Below, in pieces: positions 34,112-46,121 of a DNA stretch of 64,000 nt (position 1 is the stretch's first letter; every line of letters starts with the position of its first letter). Both the position numbers and the translations under genes were made by a program. The notes below the pieces were generated by a model. The model made no database searches. It was not told the origin of the DNA and saw only the letters and a program-made list of their open reading frames with translations. Source of the DNA: Actinomortierella ambigua (taxonomy: Eukaryota; Mortierellomycota; Mortierellomycetes; Mortierellales; Mortierellaceae); assembly GCA_016098155.1 (NCBI GenBank), contig JAAAJB010000091.1, positions 1-64,000 of the forward strand, read 5' to 3'.

Positions 34112-35477
34112 GTTTTTTTTTGCAGTTGGACCAAAAGATGGGTCAGGCAGAGCAAGATAAAAGAAAGAGAGGAAAGAGAGATAGAGAGAGAGAGAATGCG
34201 TGTGTGTTTGTGTGTGTGTGTGAAGGGAGAGAAGAGAGAGAGAGAGAGAGATGAGAGATGAGACGGAGAAGACAGAGAAGATAAAGAAGACAGAGAAGAA
34301 AGAGAGAGACTGCAGTCGCCGACGACTGAGACAGATGTAGAAAGGCAGCTGGGTGGAGAAGTGGTAAGAAAATAGCCTGGAGGCGTGCATGTTATATGTT
34401 GTATTGCCTTTGAACGAAAGGGGGAGAAGGAGGAGGGGGTATGGCGAGGCGCTACGGTACCTCGGCTATTGAAAGCTAAAAATGAAAATGAGTACCTTTT
34501 CTCTCTCCTGCTGTCGATACGGCTGTTGCAATGCAAAAGCGCGCGACTTTGTGCACTAGCGCCATGGAGGGGATCTGAGGCTCGAAAGAACGGACACGGG
34601 TAGGGAAAAATGAGGGGTAGGGTGGGGTGAGGGTTGGCAGGCTGTGTCTTTCAGGGTCCTCTTCCAATTCTCCAATTCTCCTGCTCAATGATGTTTTTTT
34701 GTGTTTCCCTCTCTCAAAGACAAGCAAATGAAAGGCTGTAGGTACATCCACGCATGTAGCGTTCTATTTTCTTTCTCGTAGATACGCCCTCCGATTCTTC
34801 TCTGTTCTGCAGGGTCTTTTTGTTGACGGTGCACCCATCACGCGAGTGCAAAGTCGTGTTTGGCGTAACGAGCTGAGGTGCAGGGCCCCTCAGCAATGCC
34901 TTAGCAGCAGTTTGGCTGACTTCTAGAACTCCTTGTTGTTCTCCATTGTTGGGCTGCAAAAAAAAAAAAAAAAAAACTCCATTGTTGGGCTGCTGTTGTT
35001 GAGGTATGTAGTATACCATGTATCATGTGGTTTTTTATTTGTTCTTTTTTTGTTGGTTGTACGAGGACGAGGACTTGATACCCACATCGAGGAGAACCCC
35101 CCCCCCCAGGTAGCAGAGTGTTGACGCGTGCAATTGCAAGGTACAAAGTCACCTACGACCGCCCCTTGACCACAGGAAAAAGTAGACGTACGATACCCTA
35201 CGATGGTGCGGTCATCCGAAAGAAACGGTAGCGTGGTTGTACTCATCCAGACAGCAAGTGAGTGAGTATGCGAAGAAGCAGAGAGCGAATCACAGTATCC
35301 GGGTATGCATGCATTTGGAGCGCTTGGACCTTTACGGCAACAACGCGCGCTGATTCATAGGTCAATGCACTGACTCAATATTTTCTAAGCCACCACTACT
35401 TGCTTTGAGGGCCCGCAACCCTACCCCTTTAAAAGCGTTTCAATGGAAGGATTGTTGAATCTACAATTCAATCAACA
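34112..35477. other. divergent intergenic region, VTC1-like / GlyRS
   Basis: GA- and GT-rich leader sequence of the VTC1-like gene (34160-34320) is followed by mixed sequence without a recognisable gene. It contains a 17-bp direct repeat separated only by A19 (34941-34993). ACCCCTTTAAAAG near 35425 could be a core promoter element of the GlyRS gene. Confidence 0.5.
34941..34993. mobile_element. poly(A)-only retroposition scar with 17-bp target duplication
   Basis: CTCCATTGTTGGGCTGC at 34941-34957 is repeated exactly at 34977-34993, and the space between is nothing but A19. This is what LINE-type target-primed insertion leaves when reverse transcription stops within the poly(A) tail. Replication slippage is a less likely alternative, because it would not create a pure A tract. 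Confidence 0.6.
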
Positions 35478-38223
35478 ATGTCTACCTCTGCCGCCCCATT
35501 CAACAGATCAGCCCTCGAGCAGGTGCTGCTTAAGCGTTTCTTCTATGCTCCCGCCTTTGCCATCTACGGTGGTATGTTGCAAGTCCTTCTTTTTTCTTAA
35601 GACACGTTGTCCATGCTCCTTCTGCAGCTACGATAAAAATGAGCCTTTCAGCTTTGCTTTCTCACGCCCAACCATTGTGTTGTACTGACTCGACTATTTT
35701 CTCGCTCTTTCTTTCTCTCTTCCTAATACCTTGCTGCTGGGATGAATAGGTGTTGCTGGTCTCTACGACTACGGCCCACCAGGCTGTGCTCTTCAGGCCA
35801 ACGTTCTCGATATCTGGCGCAAGCACTTTGTTCTGGAGGAGGACATGCTCGAGGTGGACTGCTCCATCATGACCCCTGCGGAGGTTCTCAAGACCTCGGG
35901 CCACGTTGACCGTTTCTCTGACTGGATGTGCAAGGATCTCAAGTCGGGCGAGATCTTCCGTGCCGACCACTTGGTGGAGAACGTCCTCGAGGCTCGTATC
36001 GAGGGTGATGCCATTGCCCGCAACCAGGAAGTCGAGGCCAAGAAGGTTGACGAGAAGAAGAAGAAGAAGGCTGCCAAGGTCAGCGCCGTTCGTCTGGATG
36101 ACCAGGTCGTCCAGACCTACAAGGAGATTCTTGCCCAGGTATGTTCGTGTTATCACAATCGATCAGGGGTATCTTTATTATGGCAGCCTGATTGAAAGGG
36201 AACAAAAAAAGGTTTTGTGAGAGATGAGGGGAGAGCGACATGGCCTCCAGTCATTGGATCGACCTCGGAGAAATGATAAGGGCTGGAAAAAAAATAGAGT
36301 GTTGTACAGCCAACATCCAGCAAACAAAACACCAATAGCAACAGCAGGGACAGGAACAACAGCAAGAACGACAACAACTCGAGTACACCATTCTGTTGGC
36401 ACAGGTTACTGATTTGTTTCTGTATCAATTCGTTCTTCCTTCTCTTCGTATCCAGATCGACAACTACTCCGGCCCCGAGCTTGGCGAGATCATGCGCACC
36501 CATCAGATCAAGTCGCCCGAGACCGGCAACGACCTGTCTGAGCCCCAGGTCTTCAACCTCATGTTTGCCTCGTCCATTGGTCCCACTGGCCAGTTCCCTG
36601 GCTACCTGCGCCCCGAGACGGCTCAAGGTCAGTTCCTGAACTTTAAGCGTCTCCTCGAGTACAACAACGACCGCATGCCTTTCGCCTCTGCCCAGATCGG
36701 TCGTTCTTTCCGTAACGAGATTTCTCCCCGCGAGGGTCTGTTGCGTGTTCGGTAGGTGGAAAACAAAAAAACCACTCGTGATTGTCTGTTTTTCTTTGTT
36801 GTTGATGTGGATGTGTACACTTTCAAGAAATAGTGTCCGGGACACAAACATCAAATCATGGAGGAGCATTGGGCGCATGATGGACAAAGGGAAAGGAGGA
36901 CGGACAAAACAATTCAATCACGTCACGGACAGTCTGGAACAAAACGCGGGCAATCACCAAAACTGTAGTCAAAACACGAGAGTATCTCATCTCTCTCTAT
37001 TGATTGTACTCCTTTACTAATGTTGTGTGTGTGTTCTTTGCTGTTCAAATAGTGAGTTCACCATGGCTGAGATTGAGCACTATGTCGACCCTGCCAAGAA
37101 GGATCACCCTCGCTTCAAGGAGGTCTCGGACTATGCTCTGAACATCCTGCCCGCCTCTGTCCAGCTGCAAGGCAAGACTGATCTGGTGAAGATCACTGTG
37201 GGCGAGGCTGTCAAGCAAAAGATTATCGACAATGAGACGCTGGGTTACTTCCTGGTTCGTATCCACCAGTTCCTGGTCAAGATTGGTATCAATGCCGACC
37301 GCGTCCGCTTCCGCCAGCACATGGCTAACGAGATGGCCCACTATGCCTGCGACTGCTGGGATGCCGAGATCCACACCTCATTCGGCTGGAAGGAGTGCGT
37401 TGGCTGTGCTGATCGCTCCGCTTATGACCTGACGGTTCACTCCAACAAGACTGGCGAGAAGCTGGTTGTCCGTGAGCGTCTGCCCGAGCCCCTGACGGAG
37501 GAGAAGCTGCAGATTGAAGTGAACAAGAAGGTGTTCGGTCCCCGCTTCAAGAAGAACGCCAAGGTGGTCGAGGACCACCTGACTGGTCTGGACCAGTGCA
37601 CGCTGGAGGGTTTGAAGAAGTCGTTTGACGACAAGGATTCGTTCAGCGTCAACGTCAACAACGAGGACTTTGAGGTCACCAAGGATCTGATTGCCAAGTT
37701 TGAGAAGGTCTCGGTGACGACCCACATTCGCGAGTACACGCCCAACGTCATTGAGCCCTCCTTCGGTATTGGCCGTATCCTGTATGCGCTGATGGAGCAT
37801 GTCTACTATGTCCGCCCCGAGGATGAGCAGCGCGGCGTGTTGGGCTTCCCTCCGGTGGTTGCACCCACCAAGTGCTTGTTGGTGCCTCTTTCGTCGAACG
37901 AGGCCTTTGTGCCAGCTTTGAACGAGGTGTCGACTCTGCTGCGTAAGGCCGGTGTTTCGAACAAGGTGGATGACTCTGGTGCTGCGATCGGTCGTCGGTA
38001 TGCACGTAACGACGAGCTGGGTACGCCCTTTGGCATCACGATTGATTTCCAGACGGTGCAGGACGGCACGATCACGCTGCGTGAGCGTGACTCGACCAAG
38101 CAGATCCGTGAGAAGATGAGCGTTATTGTCGAGTTGGTCAAGGATATGTGCGAGGGCAGGACCACTTGGGAGGAGGTCCAGGCCAAATACCCCGCCTTTG
38201 TCGGTCAGGAAGTCAGCGAGTAA
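35478..38223 (+). CDS. GRS1: glycyl-tRNA synthetase
   Basis: Four exons (35478-35571, 35750-36138, 36456-36751, 37053-38223) join in frame to 649 residues. It starts [20 protein letters not shown]. Class II motifs are clear: GLYDYGPPG near the start, [14 protein letters not shown], motif 2 [17 protein letters not shown] spanning the third intron, and motif 3 [13 protein letters not shown]. The anticodon-binding domain follows ([12 protein letters not shown] to [11 protein letters not shown]). It charges tRNA-Gly with glycine. There is no WHEP domain and no obvious mitochondrial presequence from this ATG; in yeast a second form starts at a non-AUG codon upstream, which I cannot confirm here. 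A KKKKKAAK insert is visible before the second intron. Gene length and content match the eukaryotic alpha2 type. Confidence 0.96.
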
Positions 38224-39009
38224 AAATTAAGAAGATTGGTGTTTTAGACAAGCCTAGAAAAGAAGAACAAAATATGTAGCTATTAGCGTACCACCAAAAA
38301 CAAGCTGCTTTTCAAACTCCCATTCTCAATTATGCTTGGGTTGACCCACTTGAGCCTGTAGTAGGTACCAAGAAGGTTTGGGCTACGATCAAAGCCAATG
38401 CTGAGAAAGTAGAACAGCAGGGCCGGAGCAAAAGTCTCCATTGGTGGCAACCAGGCTCATGAGGGATACGATACCATTGGCCAGGGGGGCTGATTGGTTA
38501 AACTCTTCCCACGCTAAACAACTCGTGTGATGTTCATTGTTACAAGTATCGTAAACCAAGTTCAGGTTGCTTTTGGTCCAACTCCTCACCCCCTCTCCCC
38601 TTTCAATTGTTGTCGGGCAGTAACAATCCGAGGCTCCATGCTTGCCTAGCACATTATCTTTGTGTTGCAATACAATACTCCCTCGGGGTGTGTGTGAAAG
38701 GGAGAGGGGGTGAAATCTCTTATTTTTGTTTGTTGACAGCAAATAGGCGTGGGCCAACACAAAGGGTGCATGCAGCTCCACACCCCGTTGTCGCGTGCTT
38801 GTTCTCCCAGGTACCCACCAGTTTTGGCCAGTCTTGTCCTTGTGGTGGGGTTCAAACTTTGACGCTCTCCCCAAAAAAAAAAAAAAAAAGGTTGTCGGGC
38901 ACAGCTTTCTATTCTTCTTTTTCCCCTTTCCCCTTCCCTCTCTTCCTCTCTTTACACCTCACTTTAATCTTTCTTGCTCCTCCATTCTCTCAACGTCAAA
39001 GGAACTGCC
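38224..39009. other. intergenic between GlyRS and lipase
   Basis: 3' flank of GlyRS, then a segment 38620-38890 that ends in A18 and is bracketed by an 11-bp direct repeat (GTTGTCGGGCA at 38609 and 38891). The last 70 bp are a C/T-rich leader of the lipase gene. I see no coding sequence. Confidence 0.5.
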
Positions 39010-42000
39010 ATGGCCAATGGCAGGAACCGTGATTTCATGATGGTCTCACTGGCAGTGTCCAGTGTGCCATTAGCCTTTGTTCTATATTTCATTGCAGTCG
39101 ACCAGCGCTGGTCGGCGATCATTGCTTTTGTGGTTTTCCTCATCGTCCTCATACTCTGCACCTGTGCGTTCCTGAGCTGGAAGACGATCAAGCTGACCAT
39201 CCCATTGCTCCTATCTGTGCTACGAGGATGTGCCTACGTCCTGTCGCCAATGGCGTCGATGGTGCGTGGGATCCCGCTGGTAGGCAAGGCCGTTAACGGA
39301 GTGATCAAGCTCACGTTTTGGGTCTGGTTTGTGATCCTGATGATGTCCGATGTGCTCGTCCGCAAGTTTCTCAAGGGCTTTGTTGGTTTGCATGAACCCA
39401 GTGCAGGGCAATACAGCGCCGTCAACTCCTGCGACACCAACTTTCAACCATGTGGCGAGTTTGGCAAAGTGCTTGACCAGCATAAAGTTCAGCGCATCGA
39501 AGACGGCGGTCAGGACTTTGAGCGGGATCATGACGAGAAGGCCATTGCGCTGATGAACCAGAAGAGCAAGGACCTGGCAGTGCTGCGGGAGAACAGACAA
39601 CTCCAGCAACAGCAGCAGCAGGAGGAGGACGACAACGACGGCCGGCGGCCCCTTCCTCATCCTCGACGAGCAGGACTAACGACGCTCAAGCCTCGCCCAA
39701 AGTCGATGGACTACAGCAAGTACCGGACACCGGGCCAAGCAGGATCCGACCTGTCGTCGATGACCAATGAGGAATGGATGACGCTGCTTCAGTCAGCCAA
39801 TATTGACTCGAGCCGATTTGCCGATCCAGGTGCACGAGCAGGTGCAAATGCAAGTGCACGAGCTGCTGCAGCAGGGTACCGTCCGAGTCTGGAGAGCCGA
39901 CACAAGAGACACTCGTCCGTGTCGTCCAATGGATCATCGACCTTCGGTAGCATTGTGCACGAGTATGACGCTATGAGCACGGGATCCACGACTTCCACCA
40001 ACACCACCACCACTACCACAAAACCACCTCGCTATTCTCAACCGATCGCTACCACACTCGCCATGGTGTCCAAGCTTGTCTACGAGGATGTTCCCATTAT
40101 TCGCCACGAGCTTGAGCTCTCGGGATATGACTTGAATACCTTTCGGGCGATTGCTTACAAAGTGAGTATCTGAGAAAGCGTGGATGATTTTGAGACCCTT
40201 TGCTTTGCATTTGCCAAGAAAAAAAAATGGAATATGCGCAATTTGGGGGATAGACATATTTACGAGATCGTTGGATCCCCATGCGGTGTGTTGTTCTTGG
40301 AGAATCATGTGCTTCCCTGAGGGCGTGTTTTGGATTCTCACGAAGAAAGAGGTGAGCGGAGGGTGTGTGTTTGACATGAGCGTTTAAAAAAGTATAGAGA
40401 GCACATACCCCTCCCCCCCCTCCGTCTCTCGTCAGCGGAGAACCTTGTTTTCAATGCTCAAACTTTTACTACTTGTTCTCTTTACAAAATAGAACACATG
40501 TGGATTTATTGTGCAAAAAGGTCGCAACATCATCCTCGTGTTCCGTGGCACCGACCCCCTCAACCTTCAGAACGCATGGACAGATCTTCAGGCGCGCCTG
40601 GTGGCGATCCAGACCAAGGACGAGACGCCCATCCCTCTGGGCAAATGCCATCAGGGCATGTACCAAGCGTTGGGCACGGACGATTTTTTGCTACCTTCAG
40701 AGGAACTGGGTCTTTCGTCTTCGACGGCTGTAGCTGCGGCAGCAGCAGCAACAGCAGGTATGAGTCAATTGGGTGGTCAGGATGAGCGTGCCCTGCAGCA
40801 CTACGACGATCATCATCATCACCACGATCCATCGTCTCCACAACGGACGTCACTGAGTCCTGTCAATTCGTTCCGGTCAGAGGTCTCTCGGACGTCCGGA
40901 ACGATCCATCTGGAGCTGTCCAACCACTCCATCTACCACACGATCTCGACATCCATCCGGGCAGCCTATACCTTGATCCTGTTCCTGCTCCGGGGCCTGT
41001 TTACCCATGTCACGGATCCGGTCGACCATCGGTTTGCGGGCGAGGTCCGGGATCTGGGCGCGTTCGGCCAGGCGAGTCGGTGGGTCGATGGGTTGAGGCT
41101 CGAACACGAAGAAAAGGTGTACCAACAGCAAGCCATGCGGCAGATCCACCCACCACCACTCCCACGGAAAAACAGCACTGGAGGCAGCTATCGACGAGAA
41201 TCGTTGAGCAAGCTATCAGACGTCTACACGGTGGCAGATCATCGTTGGGATGCTCTAGACATGGACGATAGTAACGGTCATGTTCAAAACAACGTGGATC
41301 GGTACCGGGGTACGTCGACGAAGCACCATCACCGCCGGCGATCGTCATCGATGGGCGAAGTTCAGCCCAATGGCAGCCGCAATAGTCATGGTGGTGGTGG
41401 TAGTGGTAGCCATGAGCGAGGTGCGACGCCAAATATTGGCGGCTGGCGAGGGATCGAGGGCGCATTACAGGAGTACCAACGACGATCTCAGGACGGTCTA
41501 TATGGAGGCACCAAGAAGAAGAAGCAGAAGAAGCTGCGCTTCTTTGTTGCGGGTCATTCCTTGGGAGGTGGTCTTGCGACGCTCTTTGTGGCAAAGTTGG
41601 TTCAGACAAAGTCGCCTCTTCTGAACATCTTTAGTGGTCTTTACACGTAAGTATATTTATGTGTGTTGTCTTCTTTCTCTGGGTCCCAAACGAAAAGAGA
41701 AAAAAAAGTCGAGCTCCAAATGGATCTCCCTCTCCTCACCTCTAATAATATTATTATCCTATTTTTTTTTCATTTAGATATGGAAACCCAAAGATTGGCG
41801 ACAAGGACTTTAGTCGCGCGTTCGGGTATTCCCTCGCAAGCAAGATGTTCCACCACGTCCACAACAACGACATCATCTCGCGAGTCCCCTTCTGGGGCAC
41901 CTACGCCACCGTCCCGGGAACACTCGTCTTTTTGGACACCAGTCGTAAACTCTCCCTGTACCCGCCCGACCGCGATACCCTGATGCCCGTCCCCGTCCGA

Positions 42001-43116
42001 CCCATCTCTTTCTTGCACTTGTCCGGTATCTTCAACATCCGCGTGATCATGCGCATGCGTCGTGAGTCCTGGCTCCGCATCCTCGAGCGCTTCCTGTTGC
42101 CCTTCTTCATGAACGATCATTTTCCCTGTGATTATGTCAAGGCCCTCGCCGAGGCCCACCAGGTCGAGGTCGTCTTGGAGGACAATGCCCGCTTCGGAGG
42201 CGTCGATGAGAACGAGACGACGTTGATGGGCGGTAGCGGCATTCGCAACAGCCCGTACTTGCCGTCCGGTCTCGAGGGTCGCACACGTAGTGGTCTCTTT
42301 GCGTCTTCTCCTTCGACTGCGGTGCCCATAGGAGGCTCGCGTCCTTCGGCAGCAGCAGCAGCAGCAGCAGCAGTGACGGCGAGCGGCAGTAGCACCAACC
42401 ACATCAGTGGTCGAGGACTAGGCATTCGGCGGCTTGAGCAGGACCTGGACAGCGATAGCGGCATTGGCGGCGATCTCCCCGAGGGGGGTCGCCGTGCTCG
42501 TGATCTGGAACCACAACACCGTCGACAGCGTCGGATTGTCAAGTACGCCTTGCCGTCGTCATCGCTCAAGTATGGCAGCAGTAACAGTGGTAGCGGGAGT
42601 GGGAGCGGCAATAGCGATCGGATGGATCTCGAAGGAGATGGTTCTTTCCATTCGTGGCGAAGGCTAGCAGGCGAGCAGGATGTGGACGATGATGAGGATG
42701 AAGAAGAGGACGACGACGATGAGGAAGTGGAAGGGGAAGAAGGAGGGCGGCCTCATCGCCGTCATCATCGCCATCGGGGTTTGCATCCAGCCTTTGACGG
42801 AATGTCTTCGTCAGCACGGCGGGGTCGGTATTACGGTGGCGGTGGTGGTGGGTCGAATGTTCGGCGACGCTCGCGGTCGTCGTCTCGGTCAAGGTCAACT
42901 GGCCATTTGCAGCATCTTACCGGAGGAGACGGTTTGGTGACTCTTGTGACTACGACCATGACGACCACGACCATGACCTCCTCCTCCTCCTCCTCCTCTG
43001 CTTTGGCGAATGGTGGTGGCTCACAGTTTTATGTCACGTCGCCCGGTGCACGACGGAGGTCGCAGAGCCGACGTCGATCGACAATATCATCTACTGGTGG
43101 CATGACCTACTATTGA
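39010..43116 (+). CDS. large membrane-anchored class 3 lipase
   Basis: Three exons (39010-40161, 40493-41646, 41778-43116) give 1214 residues. The N-terminus has about four hydrophobic helices (MVSLAVSSVPLAFVLYFIAV, AIIAFVVFLIVLILCTCAF and others). A low-complexity linker follows. The alpha/beta-hydrolase core begins GFIVQKGRNIILVFRGTDPL, is interrupted by a 250-residue disordered insert, and carries the nucleophile elbow FFVAGHSLGGG (Ser740). The likely Asp is D800 (HHVHNNDIISRVPF) and the likely His is H883 (NDHFPCDYVKAL), placed by analogy. The last 270 residues are Ser/Gly/Arg/Asp-rich. Known role of the family: triacylglycerol or phospholipid hydrolysis; here it probably acts at an internal membrane. 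The start is the first ATG of the frame (CCATGGCCAATGG). Confidence 0.85.
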
Positions 43117-43262
43117 AAATACCAAGAGCAACCTTTGTTTATGTACAATGCTTTTCCCTGTTAGACAGCAAGAAAAAAAACTACAGATACCCCTATTTAA
43201 AGCGAATAAAGAAAAAAATGCAACACTCATTCGACTTTAACCAAGGACAAAAGAGTGCTGTT

Positions 43263-44753
43263 TCATGCTGTTGTAGGAGCGGTGAGGGTGTTGGCAAGCG
43301 ACTTTTCTCGCTTCGCTTGGATCTTGAGCTTGCGCGCCGCAATATCAGCCCTCCGCTTGTCAAAGATGGACATTTGGCTACTTTGCATCCTTTCCGTCTA
43401 AATTCGAGAAAAGGCATGAAAAGAAAAAAAACCTCCAGTTAAAACAATTTTTTCACACAACAAAAAGGGGGAGGGGGGGGAAGGTTATCTTTTTAAAAAC
43501 ACAAGGGCTCCATGATAATTACCTCCGCTCGGAGATTGCGCAATTCTTCCATTTGTGCGCGACGCTCGTCCTCGTTTTTGGAAAATGTAAAAAAGCCCAC
43601 GCCTTGAGCCCTTCGCTCCATCTTGCTGTCATAATGGGTGGCCCGTCCTGTCTTGGAGGATGAGGGGTCATACTCTCCGTAGAGGGAGGAGCGAGTTGGT
43701 GGAGGGGCCGCCATGTCTTGGGGACGGAAGACTGGGAATGGGTTGGCAGGATTGCGGATGCTGCGATATGTCCAGAAGAACGAAAAAAAAGAGAGAGAGT
43801 CAATTTACATTCACACAGAAATTCCAACAAACAAAAAAGAAGGGAGGCGGGCATGAGACCCAAAGGGTCATTCTTGGATATCCTTCATCACGCTTTCCTT
43901 ACCCAGGCTGTTCCCGCGGTGGCGGGGGTGGTGGTGGAAGCTCAGATTGACGGACCAGCCGTGTTCGTCCAAACTCATCTTCATATTCAACCCATGGATC
44001 GTGCTAGACGTGAAAAGAAATATATATCCAAAGCAATATTAAAGACTCGTTCATATGTCCGAAAAGGATCACCTTTTCAGCTTCTCCACATAGGATAAAA
44101 GGTATAGGTGACAGGGCCTTGCGTCTTGTTACCTTTAGCTTTCCGGATGCCCGCTCCTCTCGCTCACGAAGCCGTCGTTCATAGTCCTCCCGCTCTGCAG
44201 CACGTTGGCGCGCAGAGAGATGGCCTCTACGATATGAATCATTGTTGTCGTCATCGTCATCGTCGCTCTCGTCATCACGGTCGTGTTCAATAAGCAGTTC
44301 GTCTCGTATCCGGTCCGGCACCTTTTCGCCTCGTTTGATGGCTTCATAGATCTGGGCTTTGCGCTCTAAAGCTTCCATGCGCCGTTGGTCTGCCGCTGGT
44401 GTTTCTCGCTCGTCGTAGTCGTGGTCTGCTAACCGCTTATTTGGTGAAGACTTGTTCTCATTCTTACTCTTCTTCTTCTTCTCTCGGGCTCCTCCAAGTG
44501 TGCCAGGCGAACCGAATTTTTGTCTTTTCTGGAGTCCTGTGTCCTGCCATAAGGTGGATTTCTAAAACAAACAAAAAAAAGGCGTGTTGCTATCGAGTCA
44601 GTCGTAGTGTCGCATTGATGTAGGCACAAAATATGTAAAATCAATGGATGTAATCATTACTTTCGTGGCTTTTGGTGCGCGGATGCCGCCTGCTTGTTTG
44701 ATCCGCTGAAAATTAGCACTGTGCTTGGACAGCTCGGCTGCCAGTGCTAGCAT
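43263..44753 (-). CDS. CCDC174-like coiled-coil nuclear protein
   Basis: Five exons (44753-44661, 44561-44133, 44003-43903, 43760-43523, 43397-43263) splice to 331 residues. It starts MLALAAELSKHSANFQRIKQ. The middle holds RRMEALERKAQIYEAIKRGE, then an Asp-rich stretch. After DPWVEYEDEFGRTRLVRQSE and a Pro run come GVGFFTFSKNEDERRAQMEE and FDKRRADIAARKLKIQAKRE. Order and motifs (KAxxYExlxrG, EFGRtR, GVGFyxFSxDExxRxxQM) match metazoan CCDC174. Known role: nuclear, linked to the exon-junction complex or RNA metabolism. The basic coiled coils fit RNA or protein binding. Junction phases all agree, and donors are GTAA-type. Confidence 0.85.
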
Positions 44754-45548
44754 CTATGACATGCCAGTCGTCCAACAGGATAAGAAAAAAAAGAGACAAG
44801 AGTTTGGTCAGACTTGTTTCACAGGGTTGGGTTCATGGAACTGAAATGAATGGTCCCTCTAACTGGTCAGCATCACCCACTTCTTCCATGAAGATGCTAT
44901 ACATACAGCTGCTGACCCGCCACCATCCAATGCCTTCTTCGTGTCTGCCATGCAAGTGAATGTGTTGCAAGAAGAATGGAGGTCGCAACGGACAATGTGC
45001 TGCAACTGGGGGGCAGTCACTTTAGGGCCTAAAGGTCACGTGTTATGTATAACGCCGCGACGCGGCGCGACACGCGCTTGAAACTGATTTCACCTCTGGG
45101 GCAGACGTTTTGTAAACGATGATTAGCAGTTCCGATCAATCGCCGCCCTGGAGGTGGGGCGGGTCGCTGAGGGGTAGCCCGGGGTCTCCTCAGAAGGCCG
45201 CTGGTAGAAGCGCCAAACTGTGCGGGTGTTGTGCTGCGGAAGAGCTTTTATTCGTGCAGGCCAGAGGGCCTGTGCGCGTGACATTATGCGTATATAGCTG
45301 TTGTCATGTATTTTCTCGCAGGCCCTATGGGACTGTATCAAAAAAAAAAAAAGAACTGATTTCACCTCGAAAAGTAGTTGATATACGTCAAGTACATGAA
45401 AACAACCGTGGAACGCTACACTCACTAATAATGAACTGTTCTTTATGTCGTTTTCAATAAGTTCAGGCTGATTTTCGGACTTTCGGGTTGTTTACAGAGC
45501 TGGTCGTAAAACAATGCAACAATGAATTACAACGAAGCGCACAACGCC
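44754..45548. other. intergenic with SINE-like insertion
   Basis: It begins with the leader of the CCDC174 gene and contains the odd palindrome at 45053-45067 and the insertion at 45097-45353. No gene is recognised. Confidence 0.5.
45082..45368 (+). mobile_element. SINE-like retroposon, 257 bp, with 15-bp target-site duplication
   Basis: AACTGATTTCACCTC occurs at 45082-45096 and again at 45354-45368. The insert between (45097-45353) is GC-rich and ends in an A-run directly before the second copy. Inside are two hairpins: CTGAGG pairing with CCTCAG, and CAGGCC-AGAG-GGCCTG. I found no clear A and B boxes, so it could be a SINE or a retroposed copy of another small RNA. A poly(A) tail plus a perfect target duplication is the signature of LINE-mediated insertion. 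Confidence 0.65.
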
Positions 45549-45845
45549 TCAAGAGAACATACGCCCTCCAAAATTCATTTCAAAGTCCATGATTTTTAAA
45601 TACATATTTTTTTTAGACCTTTTAGCTATCTCTTTGACCAATTTGAGGTTACAATATTTCCTTTGGCGGCCTTTCAACGCTAGAGCTCTTGCCAGGCAAT
45701 CCCTATGTTCAATAACATGAGGAAAGTGTTTAATATTAATATAGGACAAACGTGTCTTGCCGGCAGCATCATGACCGAGCATCAGGCTACGCATCTCCTT
45801 GTTGCCAAATAGCTTGGAGAGGGCCTTTAAAAATGGAATACCCAT
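45549..45845 (-). pseudogene. truncated ADP-ribosylation factor (ARF) pseudogene
   Basis: From ATG at 45845 the frame reads MGIPFLKALSKLFGNKEMRS, then LMLGHDAAGKT. This matches the ARF N-terminus: Gly2 for myristoylation, the amphipathic helix, KLFGxKEMRILMLGLDAAGKT and the G1 loop. After residue 31 it continues RLSYINIKH and then loses all similarity. There is no switch I Thr, DxxGQ or NKQD. In another frame about 100 bp on, GNIVTSNW weakly recalls the ARF GEIVTTIP block. The remaining 99-residue frame cannot make a working GTPase. It is probably a broken gene copy inside a debris-rich island. Confidence 0.65.
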
Positions 45846-46121
45846 TGTGTGCATAAAAGTGTTATGTAGGAAAGAAAGAGAGAGTATGTGTGAGACAGAG
45901 AGAATGGAGAGGGAGTAAGAGGAGGAGAATGTGAAATGAGATGAAAAAAAAAGAAGAATTGAGGAGCAACCAAAAGGATTCAAACGGTTTGTGAGCAGGG
46001 CCGAAGGGAGGGAGGGAGGGGGTCTCTTTCTTATTCCTCTTTCTCTTTTTCTCCTCCCATCCATTCGACACTATCAGTCGCCATAACGTCCCCCTGACAA
46101 GCCATATCCAGGACGGACATG

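Noticed and set aside
41010..41609. 199-residue frame antisense to the lipase
   Set aside because: Shadow of the sense coding sequence, rich in Arg, Pro and Ser, with no domain features.
41770..42402. 210-residue frame antisense to lipase exon 3
   Set aside because: A shadow frame; the polycysteine run is the antisense of a polyalanine-coding CAG run.
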